Shown here one piece after another: positions 18,440 to 27,534 of a DNA stretch of 64,000 bases. Below the pieces are notes generated by a model. The model worked only from the letters and a program-made list of their open reading frames with translations, was not told the DNA's origin and made no database searches. The position numbers and the translations under genes were made by a program. The stretch's first letter is position 1, and every line of letters starts with the position of its first letter. This DNA comes from Trichormus sp. M33_DOE_039 (GTDB taxonomy: Bacteria > Cyanobacteriota > Cyanobacteriia > Cyanobacteriales > Nostocaceae), in contig DVDT01000015.1 in NCBI GenBank assembly GCA_015296085.1, positions 1 to 64,000 of the forward strand, read 5' to 3'.

Positions 18440-19216
18440 ATGAAAGCAATTTTAAGTATTTGCTTGGTCTTTTTATGTCTATTGGCATGGACTAATCACA
18501 CTATAGCAGGCGAATTATCTGAACGCTTGGCTAACTTTCCACAGTGGGAAAAATTAACTTCAGTGCAACCAGCAAAAGGAGATTTAGTTTACCCCGAATG
18601 GATGGCTGGAAGTTGGGAAGTTAAAAGCACTTTGGTAGATTTAGCTGCGCCTCTAGCACCAGATATTGTGACACCTGGATTTGAAGGAAATCGTCAACAA
18701 CTCAACAAACCTGTGAGTTTTTCAGTCCGGTTTACTCAAGAAAAAACATTTAATTATAATAGTTTAAAAATTATCTCTAAAATCAATAATCTTCCTCAAA
18801 ATATAATTGCAGATAGAGCATTTAATAGTTTGAATTTAGCAAGGGCTTATTTAGGAGATGATGCAGTCTTAGCAGTCAAAGTTGATCCCGATTCTCCTAA
18901 TCGTCAAATTACATTTTTACGCCCAGAACGCCAATTAGTTTCGATTGTGACTGCGCGCGCTACAGAAACTACACCAGATGGTAAATTCATCACAACAGAA
19001 GTATTTCAACAACTATTTAAAGGTGGTTCTCGACCTTATTTAAACTCTGTTGAATCCACAACAGCCTATCATCAACTTTCTACAACTAATCCAGCAATTG
19101 AAGCAGATCAAGTTACTGCTGTCTACCTCTCACCCCAAGACCCAGATTATTTTCAAGCAGGTTCTCAACCTGTAGCTCTGTATCGCTATTACCTAGAATT
19201 TTTTCCGCAGCAATAA
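18440..19216 (+). CDS. secreted DUF6816-like protein
   Basis: A 258-residue protein with a clear Sec signal peptide (MKAILSICLVFLCLLAW, cleavage near AGE at 23-25). The mature part begins LSERLANFPQWEKLTSVQPA, then LVYPEWMAGSWEVKSTLVDL, a lipocalin-like opening seen in a cyanobacterial/plastid family I recall as DUF6816. Destination is the periplasm or thylakoid lumen. No catalytic motif is evident. It follows the GTPase gene by 16 bases. The role is unknown; the family label is from memory. Confidence 0.7.
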   Translation: MKAILSICLVFLCLLAWTNHTIAGELSERLANFPQWEKLTSVQPAKGDLVYPEWMAGSWEVKSTLVDLAAPLAPDIVTPGFEGNRQQLNKPVSFSVRFTQEKTFNYNSLKIISKINNLPQNIIADRAFNSLNLARAYLGDDAVLAVKVDPDSPNRQITFLRPERQLVSIVTARATETTPDGKFITTEVFQQLFKGGSRPYLNSVESTTAYHQLSTTNPAIEADQVTAVYLSPQDPDYFQAGSQPVALYRYYLEFFPQQ

Positions 19217-19552
19217 CAGATGAAATTAATTGAAAAGTTGGTGATGAATTGTGGCGATAACTTAGATATTCCAAGCTTACGATAGACTTGTATTACCATG
19301 TCAGTCACTCGTCATCACCCTGGAAAATTATGATATCTGCTGACAAAAATGTACTAAAGTTATGCCAAAAATACATATAAATCCTAATAGAATGGTGTTA
19401 AAATTTTCAACTATCCCACCCCTAAATCTCTAAATCTATACAATCACTCACCCTTTCGGGTGATTTCTGAAATTAGCTCTTGACTACAATTGTAATATTT
19501 ATGTAATATTGTAGCTCCAAGCGAACACTCGCACTCTTGGGCAGTGTGCATC
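19217..19552. promoter_or_regulatory. 336-base intergenic region with small hairpin
   Basis: TCACCC-TTTC-GGGTGA (19448-19463) is a six-base stem with a four-base loop followed by TTTCT, a possible weak terminator for the GTPase/DUF6816 transcript. The remaining sequence should contain the ABC exporter promoter; no clear boxes seen. Confidence 0.4.
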
Positions 19553-21373
19553 ATGGCTAAATTTCGAGATATTCTCAACTACTTTAGTGCTGACTGGAAG
19601 CTGAGTATTTTCAGCATTACAGCGTCTAGTATTTACGAAATTGTTGATTTAGTTGTCCCTTACGCGATTGGACAGATTTTAAATGTTTTGTCTAATCAAC
19701 CTTTGGATCAACCATTGACACAGGTGATCTCAATTTTTTCTGGCTTGACTAATTATCCAGCTAATAAAACTCTATCGTTGAGTGTCTTGCTAGCGATAAT
19801 TTTTCTTGTCACTGTAGTCAGAGCGCCGACACAACCTTGGTTAACTAGTTGGTTTCATTGGGATATCGCTTTAAAAGCGCGTCGAGATAAAACCCAAATA
19901 GCAATCGAGAAAATTCTCACACTTCCCCTCGAATTTTATGATGAAAATAACCCAGGGCGGATAGCTGGTAGAGTTGCTAGAGGCATTTCTAACCACACTT
20001 GGACATATCCTGAAATCGCTGGACAGTTAATTCCTAAACTGTTTCGGGTGGTTGGTATTTTTGTATTTATCTTATTGATTGAATGGCGAATAGCACTGTT
20101 GTATCTAGTTTCTTTTATAGTCATCCTTGGCTTTAGTTTAAAGAAATTACAACGGATAATTTGGCATGAAGGCAAATTAGATAAATACATGGAAAATACC
20201 GAAAGCCGCACTTCCGAGCTAATCACTAATATCAAAACTGTGAAAGCTTTTGCGACTGAGGCTAAAGAACTGAAACGGCAAAAACAACGTTTAGACAGAG
20301 AATTTACAGTAGTCGATTACCGCATTCACAAAGGATATGTGAATCTGATTACTTGGCAAAAGGCTGTAATTCAGTTTTGTGTATTTAGCATCTTGGGTTT
20401 AACTTTAGCTGCCACAGTCAATGGTAGAGTTTCTCTCGGTCATTTTATTATGACTTTAACTCTTTCTAGTATGGCTTATGCTGAGTTAGAACCAATTAGT
20501 AACTTATCAGAAGTTTTTGCGCGTCGTTATTCTTCAATGTTGCGGTTTCATGAATTTCTACAAGAACCAATCGGTAATGAATCAGTGGAAATTTTAGGTG
20601 AAGAAGACGAGATCACATCACCTTATAAATTCACTGGTAAAGTTGAATTTGCTCACGTCGGTTTTGGTTACGATGCTAGCCGTCAAGTGTTGCAAGATAT
20701 CAACTTATTTATTGAACCGTACCAAACAGTAGCCTTAGTTGGACGTTCGGGTTCTGGTAAATCTACCTTGGTGAAACTACTATTGCGCTATTTTGAACCT
20801 CAACATGGACAAATTCTCATTGATGGTCAAGATATTCGCACCTTGAATGTAGGTAAGTATAGACGTAGGCTGGCGATCGTTCACCAAGAAGTAGATGTGT
20901 TTAACGGTACTGTCTTGGAAAACCTCACCTACGGTAGACCAACTGCTACTTTTGCAGAAGTTCAAGAAGCCTGTAAAATCGCCAGAGTTGACGAAGTAGT
21001 GCAGCAACTACCCCAAGGTTATTACACCGTAGTCGGGGAACGTGGCGTAAGGTTATCTGGTGGACAAAGACAGCGTTTGGGGATTGCTAGAGCCTTGCTA
21101 GTACAACCCGATGTGCTGATTTTTGACGAAGCCACCTCTAGTCTAGACTACGAGTCTGAGCGTTCCATTCAACTGGCGATGCGATCAATTCAGGGAACTT
21201 GTACCACAATCGTCATTGCTCACCGTCTAAGTACAGTCAGGGAAGCAGACAAGATTGTGGTTCTAGACCAAGGAAGAATTGTAGAGGTCGGTAGTCATGA
21301 TGAACTCTTACGTCATGAAGGGATTTATCGCCGCTTGCATTCTCTACAAGAAACTGGGGAACTTCTAGAGTAG
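19553..21373 (+). CDS. ABC exporter, fused permease and ATPase
   Basis: A 606-residue half-transporter of the MsbA/HMT type: six membrane segments in the N-terminal 320 residues, then an ATPase domain with Walker A GRSGSGKST, signature LSGGQRQRLG, Walker B VLIFDEATSSLD and the switch histidine in VIAHRLSTV. It should work as a homodimer in the plasma membrane. The N-terminus (MAKFRDILNYFSADWKL) and general layout resemble the Atm1/HMT subgroup; the substrate is unknown. I use the ATG at 19553 rather than the GTG three codons upstream. Monocistronic, ending at a palindromic repeat. Confidence 0.9.
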   Translation: MAKFRDILNYFSADWKLSIFSITASSIYEIVDLVVPYAIGQILNVLSNQPLDQPLTQVISIFSGLTNYPANKTLSLSVLLAIIFLVTVVRAPTQPWLTSWFHWDIALKARRDKTQIAIEKILTLPLEFYDENNPGRIAGRVARGISNHTWTYPEIAGQLIPKLFRVVGIFVFILLIEWRIALLYLVSFIVILGFSLKKLQRIIWHEGKLDKYMENTESRTSELITNIKTVKAFATEAKELKRQKQRLDREFTVVDYRIHKGYVNLITWQKAVIQFCVFSILGLTLAATVNGRVSLGHFIMTLTLSSMAYAELEPISNLSEVFARRYSSMLRFHEFLQEPIGNESVEILGEEDEITSPYKFTGKVEFAHVGFGYDASRQVLQDINLFIEPYQTVALVGRSGSGKSTLVKLLLRYFEPQHGQILIDGQDIRTLNVGKYRRRLAIVHQEVDVFNGTVLENLTYGRPTATFAEVQEACKIARVDEVVQQLPQGYYTVVGERGVRLSGGQRQRLGIARALLVQPDVLIFDEATSSLDYESERSIQLAMRSIQGTCTTIVIAHRLSTVREADKIVVLDQGRIVEVGSHDELLRHEGIYRRLHSLQETGELLE

Positions 21374-21374
21374 A

Positions 21375-21437
21375 TAGTTTTGTAGTAAGGACTTTGGTGC
21401 TGAGAGTCATTCAGGACTAAAGTCCTTACTACAAACT
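21375..21437. repeat. palindromic dispersed element between the exporter and tRNA genes
   Basis: Arms 21375-21394 and 21419-21437 (AAAGTCCTTACTACAAACT on the right, its near-exact complement on the left) with a 24-base loop. Nearly the same arms as the copy after susA. May double as the ABC exporter's terminator. Confidence 0.7.
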
Positions 21438-21505
21438 AAAAAATTTTTCTCAACCCCTTGCCATTCCAAAAATCTGCTGCTATTATTGTAAATCGTGGGA
21501 CATAC

Positions 21506-21588
21506 GGGTCGGTGTCCGAGTGGTTAATGGAGACGGACTGTAAATCCGTTGGTTTACGCCTACGCTGGTTCAAATCCAGCCCGGCCCA
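21506..21588 (+). tRNA. trnY: tRNA-Tyr (GTA)
   Basis: Acceptor stem GGGTCGG (21506-21512) pairs with CCGGCCC (21581-21587, one T-G pair), followed by discriminator A. Anticodon GTA at 21540-21542 in the loop of GGACT/AATCC. A long variable arm (class II) marks bacterial tRNA-Tyr, and the T arm is CTGG-TTCAAAT-CCAG. The CC of the 3' end is genome-encoded. Confidence 0.96.
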
Positions 21589-21599
21589 CCTTCAATTTT

Positions 21600-21630
21600 A
21601 GATTTTGAATTTCATGTGGATTCAAAATCT
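21600..21630. other. hairpin between two tRNA genes
   Basis: Perfect 11-base stem AGATTTTGAAT (21600-21610) / ATTCAAAATCT (21620-21630), nine-base loop, in the 60-base spacer between tRNA-Tyr and tRNA-Thr. It could be a processing signal in a dicistronic tRNA precursor or a partial terminator. Confidence 0.5.
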
Positions 21631-21648
21631 GAAATTCACCTAAAGTTC

Positions 21649-21720
21649 GCCCGTGTGGCTCAGTGGTAGAGCACACCCTTGGTAAGGGTGAGGTCACGAG
21701 TTCAATCCTCGTCACGGGCT
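21649..21720 (+). tRNA. trnT: tRNA-Thr (GGT)
   Basis: Acceptor stem GCCCGTG (21649-21655) / CACGGGC (21713-21719) fully paired, discriminator T. D arm GCTCAGTGGTAGAGC, anticodon GGT at 21681-21683 in the loop of ACCCTT/AAGGGT, T arm CACGAG-TTCAATC-CTCGT. The 72-base length is normal. CCA is not encoded. Probably cotranscribed with tRNA-Tyr. Confidence 0.96.
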
Positions 21721-21732
21721 TTTTAAATTTTA

Positions 21733-23433
21733 CTACTTGTATCGACGAGGTGTATATACGTAGACACCTCCATTGCTACGTTTGATAGTTCTAGTTTGGC
21801 TAGAACCGACAATAATCACTGTCCGCATATCAGAAACATCTGGTGCTAACTGGTCAAGGGTAATTACTTTTACACTCTGCCCTGGTCTGCCGAGGTTTCG
21901 CGCCAAAACTACCGGAGTATTGGGAGTTCTGTAGCGCAGTAAGATATCTCTTGCGTCTGCTAATTGCCAAGAGCGTTCTTTGGAAACGGGATTATAAAAA
22001 GCAATGACAAAATCAGCTTGGGCAGCTGCAACAATGCGTTGTGTAATGATTGCCCAAGGCTTCAAAATGTCAGATAAAGAAATTGCACAAAAATCATGTC
22101 CTAAAGGTGCGCCAACGGCGGCGGCAGCGGCTTGCATGGCGGAAATTCCTGGTGCGACGTGAATATCAATGCTGTTCCATTCGGGTTTGTGGTGATGGTC
22201 GAGGACTTCAAACACGGCTGCTGCCATTGCATAAATACCAGGGTCGCCAGAAGATACTACTACTACATAACGTCCAGTAGCAGCTAAATCTAGTGCCATG
22301 ATTGCCCGTGCAATTTCTTCGCGATTGTCTGACTCATGGCGTTGCTTACCAGCGGCTAAAGCACCGACTAAATCCAGATAGGTTTTGTAGCCTACTAAAT
22401 CAGTGGCAGATTTGAGGATTTCTTTGACTTCTGGCGACATCCATTGGGAACTACCGGGGCCTGTACCGATAATTGCTAACCGACCTTGGGGCTGACCAAT
22501 GTTGTTAGGATCAATGGGTTGGGGGGAAATGGCGATCGCTATCTGCGATGATTGATCAATTAACTGACCACCTGCACCTGTAGCTGCCAAAGCTATGGTT
22601 TCGGCAAGGGTATTATCTAATTGATTTGTGGTAAAAAAGCGCGCAGGCACGCCGTAAGTTTTGGCTAAGGTGTGGATAATTGGTTGCGCTGCAATGGTGA
22701 TGGGTGCAAATATCCCGGCGATAGATGCGGGGGCAATGTTTGTATTTACTAATAATTTTTGTACTGAGTCTAAAGTAACATCAGCATGAGCAATGGCGAT
22801 CGCTACAGTTTGGGGATGATAAACCAGACACTCAGCGGTAGAAGTCACACGATGTTCTGTGAGTCGAATCGTTAAATTACCGTCAGGATTAATCGGTAAC
22901 TGACTATTAGTTAGCCAAGGTGCTGTTCCTTCCAGCTTTACCTGCGCCCCTGCTAGCAAATCGGAGATAAATTTCTTTGCATCCTCTGGGTTAGCTAAAT
23001 AATAGCCAGGGGGAGGAGATAGCAACGCTGTACGGAAACGAATATCCCCTGTAGTGGTGATAGCAGCCTGGGTATCCATGATCTCAGCAATGCGCCGCGC
23101 CAAATCATTGACTCCATTCAACCCCCCCAACAGAGGCACAACTGCGCTACCATCCTCAGCCACCGCTAGCACGGGTGGTTCTTGGCGTTTATCGGCAATT
23201 AACGGTGCTAAAGTTCTGATGAGAATACCCGCCGCACAAATACCAATTAATGGAGTTCCTTGAGCAAATAATTCTCGCAATGTCTCACCAAAGTTAGTAA
23301 AGCTGACATCAACCCCAGAGGTGCGATCTGCTAAACCGTAGAGTGTTGCCTCTGGTAAGACGCTGATGATTTTGCGGGCTACTGCTACACTATTTTGACT
23401 TAAGACGATAACGGCAGGTGCAACTTTGTTCAT
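21733..23433 (-). CDS. cobJ: CbiG-CobJ fusion (cobalt-precorrin 5A hydrolase / precorrin-3B C17-methyltransferase)
   Basis: Bifunctional 566-residue enzyme of the corrin-ring pathway to (pseudo)cobalamin. The N-terminal half (about 1-310) is CbiG: AQGTPLIGICAAGILIRTLA, PVLAVAEDGSAVVPLLGGLN and a C-terminal CbiG part ending with AETIALAATGAGGQL. The C-terminal half (about 315-566) is a SAM tetrapyrrole methylase (CobJ/CbiH): RLAIIGTGPGSSQWMSPEV, VVVVSSGDPGIYAMAAAVFE, HVAPGISAMQAAAAAVGAPL and the final MRTVIIVGSSQTRT. Such fusions are known in cyanobacteria. It stops 13 bases from the convergent tRNA-Thr. No other cob gene is adjacent. Confidence 0.92.
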   Translation of the reverse strand: MNKVAPAVIVLSQNSVAVARKIISVLPEATLYGLADRTSGVDVSFTNFGETLRELFAQGTPLIGICAAGILIRTLAPLIADKRQEPPVLAVAEDGSAVVPLLGGLNGVNDLARRIAEIMDTQAAITTTGDIRFRTALLSPPPGYYLANPEDAKKFISDLLAGAQVKLEGTAPWLTNSQLPINPDGNLTIRLTEHRVTSTAECLVYHPQTVAIAIAHADVTLDSVQKLLVNTNIAPASIAGIFAPITIAAQPIIHTLAKTYGVPARFFTTNQLDNTLAETIALAATGAGGQLIDQSSQIAIAISPQPIDPNNIGQPQGRLAIIGTGPGSSQWMSPEVKEILKSATDLVGYKTYLDLVGALAAGKQRHESDNREEIARAIMALDLAATGRYVVVVSSGDPGIYAMAAAVFEVLDHHHKPEWNSIDIHVAPGISAMQAAAAAVGAPLGHDFCAISLSDILKPWAIITQRIVAAAQADFVIAFYNPVSKERSWQLADARDILLRYRTPNTPVVLARNLGRPGQSVKVITLDQLAPDVSDMRTVIIVGSSQTRTIKRSNGGVYVYTPRRYK

Positions 23434-23623
23434 GAGACTTGTGAAAATTTTTTGGGATGGATATTTTCAGGTGACAGAATGAAAAAGGAAAAAGTCATTT
23501 GTTAACGCGCCACCTGTTGGACGCTGGCAAACTACCCTTGTTTAAGTTGTTTAAGTTGCTATAGACAATTAAAGTATCACCTGTTGTATGTTCTTGTGAT
23601 AGTCTATCGGGGGTAAACATCAA

Positions 23624-25060
23624 ATGCTAGAGCCAAATACTGCCCAACCAAATGAACGCCACGCACTTGTGATTGGCGGAAGTATTGCCGGAATGCTTGC
23701 AGCACAAGTGCTAACCAAATACTTCAACCGGGTAACAATTATTGAACGCGATTATGTGAGCGATCAACCAGAATATCGCCCTGGTGTAGCCCAATCTCAC
23801 CATCTCCATGTCTTATTGAAACGGGGTTTGGATATTTTAGAACAGCTGTTTCCCGGCTTCAAAACAGAATTACTTGCATCTGGCGCGATCGCCGCTAATG
23901 CCAGTGCCGATTACCTGTGGTTCGGGTTAGGAGGATGGACACCCCGCTCTAGTTCAGATTTGAATGTCTACAATTTAAGCCGGAATTTTCTGGAATACCT
24001 GATTCGCCGTCGTTTAGCTACTAATAACCGCATTGTATTTATGCCAGCCACACAGGTTACTAGTTTGCTGTCTAACACCAATAATACTCAGGTGACGGGT
24101 GTGCAGGTACGACAAAAATTAGAAGCACAACAAGATGACTCCCTTAGACAAACAAATATTCATGCTGATCTAGTAGTAGATGCTAGTGGACGTAATTCTT
24201 GCGCGCCTCAGTGGTTAGAAGAAATGGGTTATGCAGCACCCAAAAAAACTGTAATTAATTCCTTTCTGGGCTATGCTAGCCGCTTCTATCAAATACCAGA
24301 AAACTTTCAGGGTGATTGGCAGGGTATAGTATTAACAGCAAAAGCACCAGGCACACGCAGTGCTGTGATGTCTGCGGTTGAAGGCAAGCGTTGGATAGTG
24401 ACACTGATTGGTGTTGGTCGAGATTATCCACCTACTGATGAAGCTGGATTTTTAGAGTTTGCTCGTAGTTTACGCCATTCTATGATCTACGAAACGATCA
24501 AAAATGCCATAGCTATTTCACCTATTTATGCCTATCACCGCACAGAAAATAGGTGGCTTCACTATGAAAAAATGTCAAAATTACCGTCAGGTTTTGTGCT
24601 GGTAGGTGATGCGGTGTGTGCTTTCAATCCCGTCTATGGACAAGGTATGACTGTTGCGGCTTTAGGTGCGTTGACGTTGGATGAATGCTTGAGTCAGCAA
24701 TTCTCTCGTCATACTGATAGCAATTTAGTAGGGTTTTCCCAAAGTTTTCAAAAGCGACTGAGCAAAATCATTGCTGTCCCTTGGTTGATGGCGACTGGTG
24801 AAGATTTCCGTTGGGATACTACTGTGGGTGGAAAACCCACTTGGATAACACAATTCATGCAGATATATCTTGATCAAGTGTTGTTGCTAGCTGCTGAAAG
24901 TGCTGACATCCACAGACTTTTCTTAGAAGTAATTAACCTCATCAAATCTCCTACTGCCTTGTTTCAAATCAGTGTTTTAAGGCAAGTTTTACTAAGAATT
25001 TTTCAGGGAAGTCATCTGAAGTGGCATCGAAAAGGGGATAGTCTGTTGATAGACAACTGA
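23624..25060 (+). CDS. FAD-dependent monooxygenase-like protein
   Basis: A 478-residue flavoprotein of the PHBH/squalene-epoxidase-like group. The N-terminal dinucleotide-binding motif is ALVIGGSIAGMLAAQVL with the acidic end TIIERD; the second FAD motif GFVLVGDAVCAFNPVYGQGM is near residue 330 and DLVVDASGRNS near 185. No membrane segment is certain. The substrate is unknown; halogenase- or epoxidase-like activities are both possible. It is divergent from CbiG-CobJ and monocistronic, with a hairpin downstream. Confidence 0.85.
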   Translation: MLEPNTAQPNERHALVIGGSIAGMLAAQVLTKYFNRVTIIERDYVSDQPEYRPGVAQSHHLHVLLKRGLDILEQLFPGFKTELLASGAIAANASADYLWFGLGGWTPRSSSDLNVYNLSRNFLEYLIRRRLATNNRIVFMPATQVTSLLSNTNNTQVTGVQVRQKLEAQQDDSLRQTNIHADLVVDASGRNSCAPQWLEEMGYAAPKKTVINSFLGYASRFYQIPENFQGDWQGIVLTAKAPGTRSAVMSAVEGKRWIVTLIGVGRDYPPTDEAGFLEFARSLRHSMIYETIKNAIAISPIYAYHRTENRWLHYEKMSKLPSGFVLVGDAVCAFNPVYGQGMTVAALGALTLDECLSQQFSRHTDSNLVGFSQSFQKRLSKIIAVPWLMATGEDFRWDTTVGGKPTWITQFMQIYLDQVLLLAAESADIHRLFLEVINLIKSPTALFQISVLRQVLLRIFQGSHLKWHRKGDSLLIDN

Positions 25061-25122
25061 TTTGTCGTTAACTTTTGGCGAAAGCCTCAGACAGACCAAC
25101 AGGTGCTTCGTGCATGAAGCGA

Positions 25123-25144
25123 AGCTATTCCATTCGGGATAGCT
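25123..25144. terminator. hairpin between convergent genes
   Basis: AGCTATTCC (25123-25131) / GGGATAGCT (25136-25144), nine-base stem with one T-G pair and a four-base loop, between the flavoprotein gene and the deiminase gene. Serves either or both. Confidence 0.45.
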
Positions 25145-25221
25145 AACACTTCGCTAATTTTCTCAGAAATCAACGGTCAACAGCCACAATGAAAAGATAT
25201 ACAAGCTGACGGGATGACAGT

Positions 25222-27234
25222 TTAGGATTTGTTTTCTAAGAATGCAGGTTCAATTTCCCACCATTTTTGAGCAAAAGGTTGCCGACGTGTATTAGTTCCA
25301 CAATGAATTTCCCCACGGCTGCGGAAATAAGGTTCCCAATCATCAATAAAGTGACAAACTAAACCCAAAGGTTCTAAAACTTCTTGTACATAAGCTTCAA
25401 ATTGGCATTGGCTATTAAGTTTCGGGCCGAATGGTTTGGGGATACCAAGATGTTGATTGAGAACAATCATGTTAACCATGTTGGGGAAAAAAGTTTCAGC
25501 CCGCCCATAGCCATCATCTGCAAATAAAGCAGGTAGTTCGATAATGTCTTCGTCGCTTAATTCTAATTCTTGTTTGAGAATTTCTCGGTTCCAATTAATA
25601 TATTCTTGAAACTTTTGATTATGATTAGTTAAATCTTGATCATCAAGAATATTTGCCACACTAACGTCAGCTGGTTTATTGAAGAGTTTTTTGCCCTGCC
25701 TTAATAATAATTGAGCATGACCTTGCTCCCGTAAACGGTTGAGAATGTTATAAGTTTGTTTCGGACTAGCTAAAAGTAATTTAAATCCTTTAGAGGTAGG
25801 GGCAGGCACAAAAGTCATAAACTCATCAATATGCCCTACACTTAGCCAATCAGAGAAGATTTCCAAAGGTGCTTGAATTTTTTGAGCGTAAAGAAAATCT
25901 CGTAAGACTTTTAACATCCGACGACGCGGTTCAAGAATAATGTCTTTGCGAGTTCCACCAAAAATCAGCCGACCAAAGGGATAATGAACGCCTTTGACTG
26001 TTACTGGGGGAGAAACTTCTAAATTCCCGAAAGAGTCTAATTTTGTAGCTAGATAGCGACTTTTGCGGGTAACATAACCAAAATCAATTCCTAATAGTTT
26101 GCGTTTGGGAAATTCTACTAATCCGCGATCGCGTGGCGAATCAAAGACGACGGGTAGTAGATGTCCTGGGGCTTGAGTGTAACCGATTTCAATTTCGTCC
26201 TGCATCCAGGGATCATCTTGATGAAACTCAAAAGGAATCACATCAAGTTGGGCGTTAGCTTTGCCTACAACTTTTCTCAATTCCTCGATAAATTCTTGGT
26301 TGATTCCATTTGATAAACGAGAAACAAAGACTGTGATAGGCGATAAAGTATTGGGAGTCATCATCCAAGGTGCAACTCGAAATACTACGCGATCGCTATA
26401 CACAGATTTGCCATTTTTGACCAAACTTAAATTAATCTCAACGATGCCATCAAAGTCAACATCAGGATAACTCAATCCCTCAATTGCTAAAATAATATCT
26501 CGATCAGTATCTCTAATTCTAGCCCTCGTAATGCCTGGGCCAATTAACTCATAGCCATCTCGATCTAATTCATCATAAATGCGAATGCGTCGGGCCGTAT
26601 CTTTGTTAACTGACAATTCAAGTTCGTATCCAGAAGGTAAATTTCTTAACCCAGCTTTACGTACAATCATAAAGCTAAAATCTTTCAGGTCAAGAAGTCC
26701 TTTAATTAAACTTTCTTCCCCATCACTTTGACCATCAGTATAAAAAGTGTCGCGATCACTATTCACCAACAAGACAGCACCATGATTATTAATTCCCCAC
26801 TGCCAATCTCTTTTATGAGGATTATTGGCTTCAATAATGCCATCCCGATCTGCATCGATATCAAGACAAACTTGAACCGCCGTTAGCTTGATGCGTACTT
26901 GATTTAGCTGATGACCGTTATCATCTTGAAAGGTAATTTGTAAAGCACGATCTTGAATCTGGTCACTAAAAGTTCTGGCTAGAATATTAATTTCTGGAAC
27001 TTGTGTCAAAAATACAGGAGTTTGTGTAGAAATTGCTTGGTTGCTGCTATCAGAAACAATTTCAATTTCTCCAACTGTTTTTAATATCACAAATTCAGTT
27101 TGGGATGGAGCAAGTTTTTTTAAAGAGATTTGGACTGGCTGACCAACCACAAGTACATCTTCATAGTCCCAATTTCTGTCTCTATTTCCTAAGCGGCGTT
27201 CATCCAATGTTGCCAATTCTAGTAATTTAGTCAT
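25222..27234 (-). CDS. protein-arginine deiminase (PAD)
   Basis: Predicted calcium-dependent enzyme that converts protein arginine to citrulline. It is full length (670 residues from ATG 27234; a TTG 11 codons upstream is less likely). The layout matches animal PADs. The N-terminal beta domain is followed by a middle domain with the calcium-site stretch DIDADRDGIIEANN, then WQWGINNHGAVLLVNSDRD. The C-terminal alpha/beta propeller has Asp in WMQDEIEIGY, His/Asp in VGHIDEFMTFVPAP (about residue 468) and catalytic Cys645 in GEIHCGTNTRR. All four catalytic residues known from PAD4 have counterparts. No signal peptide. No obvious partner gene. Target proteins are unknown. Confidence 0.92.
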   Translation of the reverse strand: MTKLLELATLDERRLGNRDRNWDYEDVLVVGQPVQISLKKLAPSQTEFVILKTVGEIEIVSDSSNQAISTQTPVFLTQVPEINILARTFSDQIQDRALQITFQDDNGHQLNQVRIKLTAVQVCLDIDADRDGIIEANNPHKRDWQWGINNHGAVLLVNSDRDTFYTDGQSDGEESLIKGLLDLKDFSFMIVRKAGLRNLPSGYELELSVNKDTARRIRIYDELDRDGYELIGPGITRARIRDTDRDIILAIEGLSYPDVDFDGIVEINLSLVKNGKSVYSDRVVFRVAPWMMTPNTLSPITVFVSRLSNGINQEFIEELRKVVGKANAQLDVIPFEFHQDDPWMQDEIEIGYTQAPGHLLPVVFDSPRDRGLVEFPKRKLLGIDFGYVTRKSRYLATKLDSFGNLEVSPPVTVKGVHYPFGRLIFGGTRKDIILEPRRRMLKVLRDFLYAQKIQAPLEIFSDWLSVGHIDEFMTFVPAPTSKGFKLLLASPKQTYNILNRLREQGHAQLLLRQGKKLFNKPADVSVANILDDQDLTNHNQKFQEYINWNREILKQELELSDEDIIELPALFADDGYGRAETFFPNMVNMIVLNQHLGIPKPFGPKLNSQCQFEAYVQEVLEPLGLVCHFIDDWEPYFRSRGEIHCGTNTRRQPFAQKWWEIEPAFLENKS

Positions 27235-27534
27235 AATATTGATTAAGTTTCTACTTTTAGAGAACAATCCCGAATTAAACTAAATAACCTGCATCACTTT
27301 GAGAAAAACTTCAGAATTTATTTATTCTTTATGAAATTAAATAACAGTAACTTACTCCAAGTTGTCTCATTGATCCTATACTAATTTCAAGAATTGATAA
27401 CAATTTGATTAATAAATTTTTCTGATGTATCTGAGCAGCATATTAAGATAGCTATTCATGAGAAGATCGCACAACTAAATATAAAAAAATCTTTTCCCTA
27501 CACCCTCCTCTACTCCCTTTTTCAACTAAGATTA

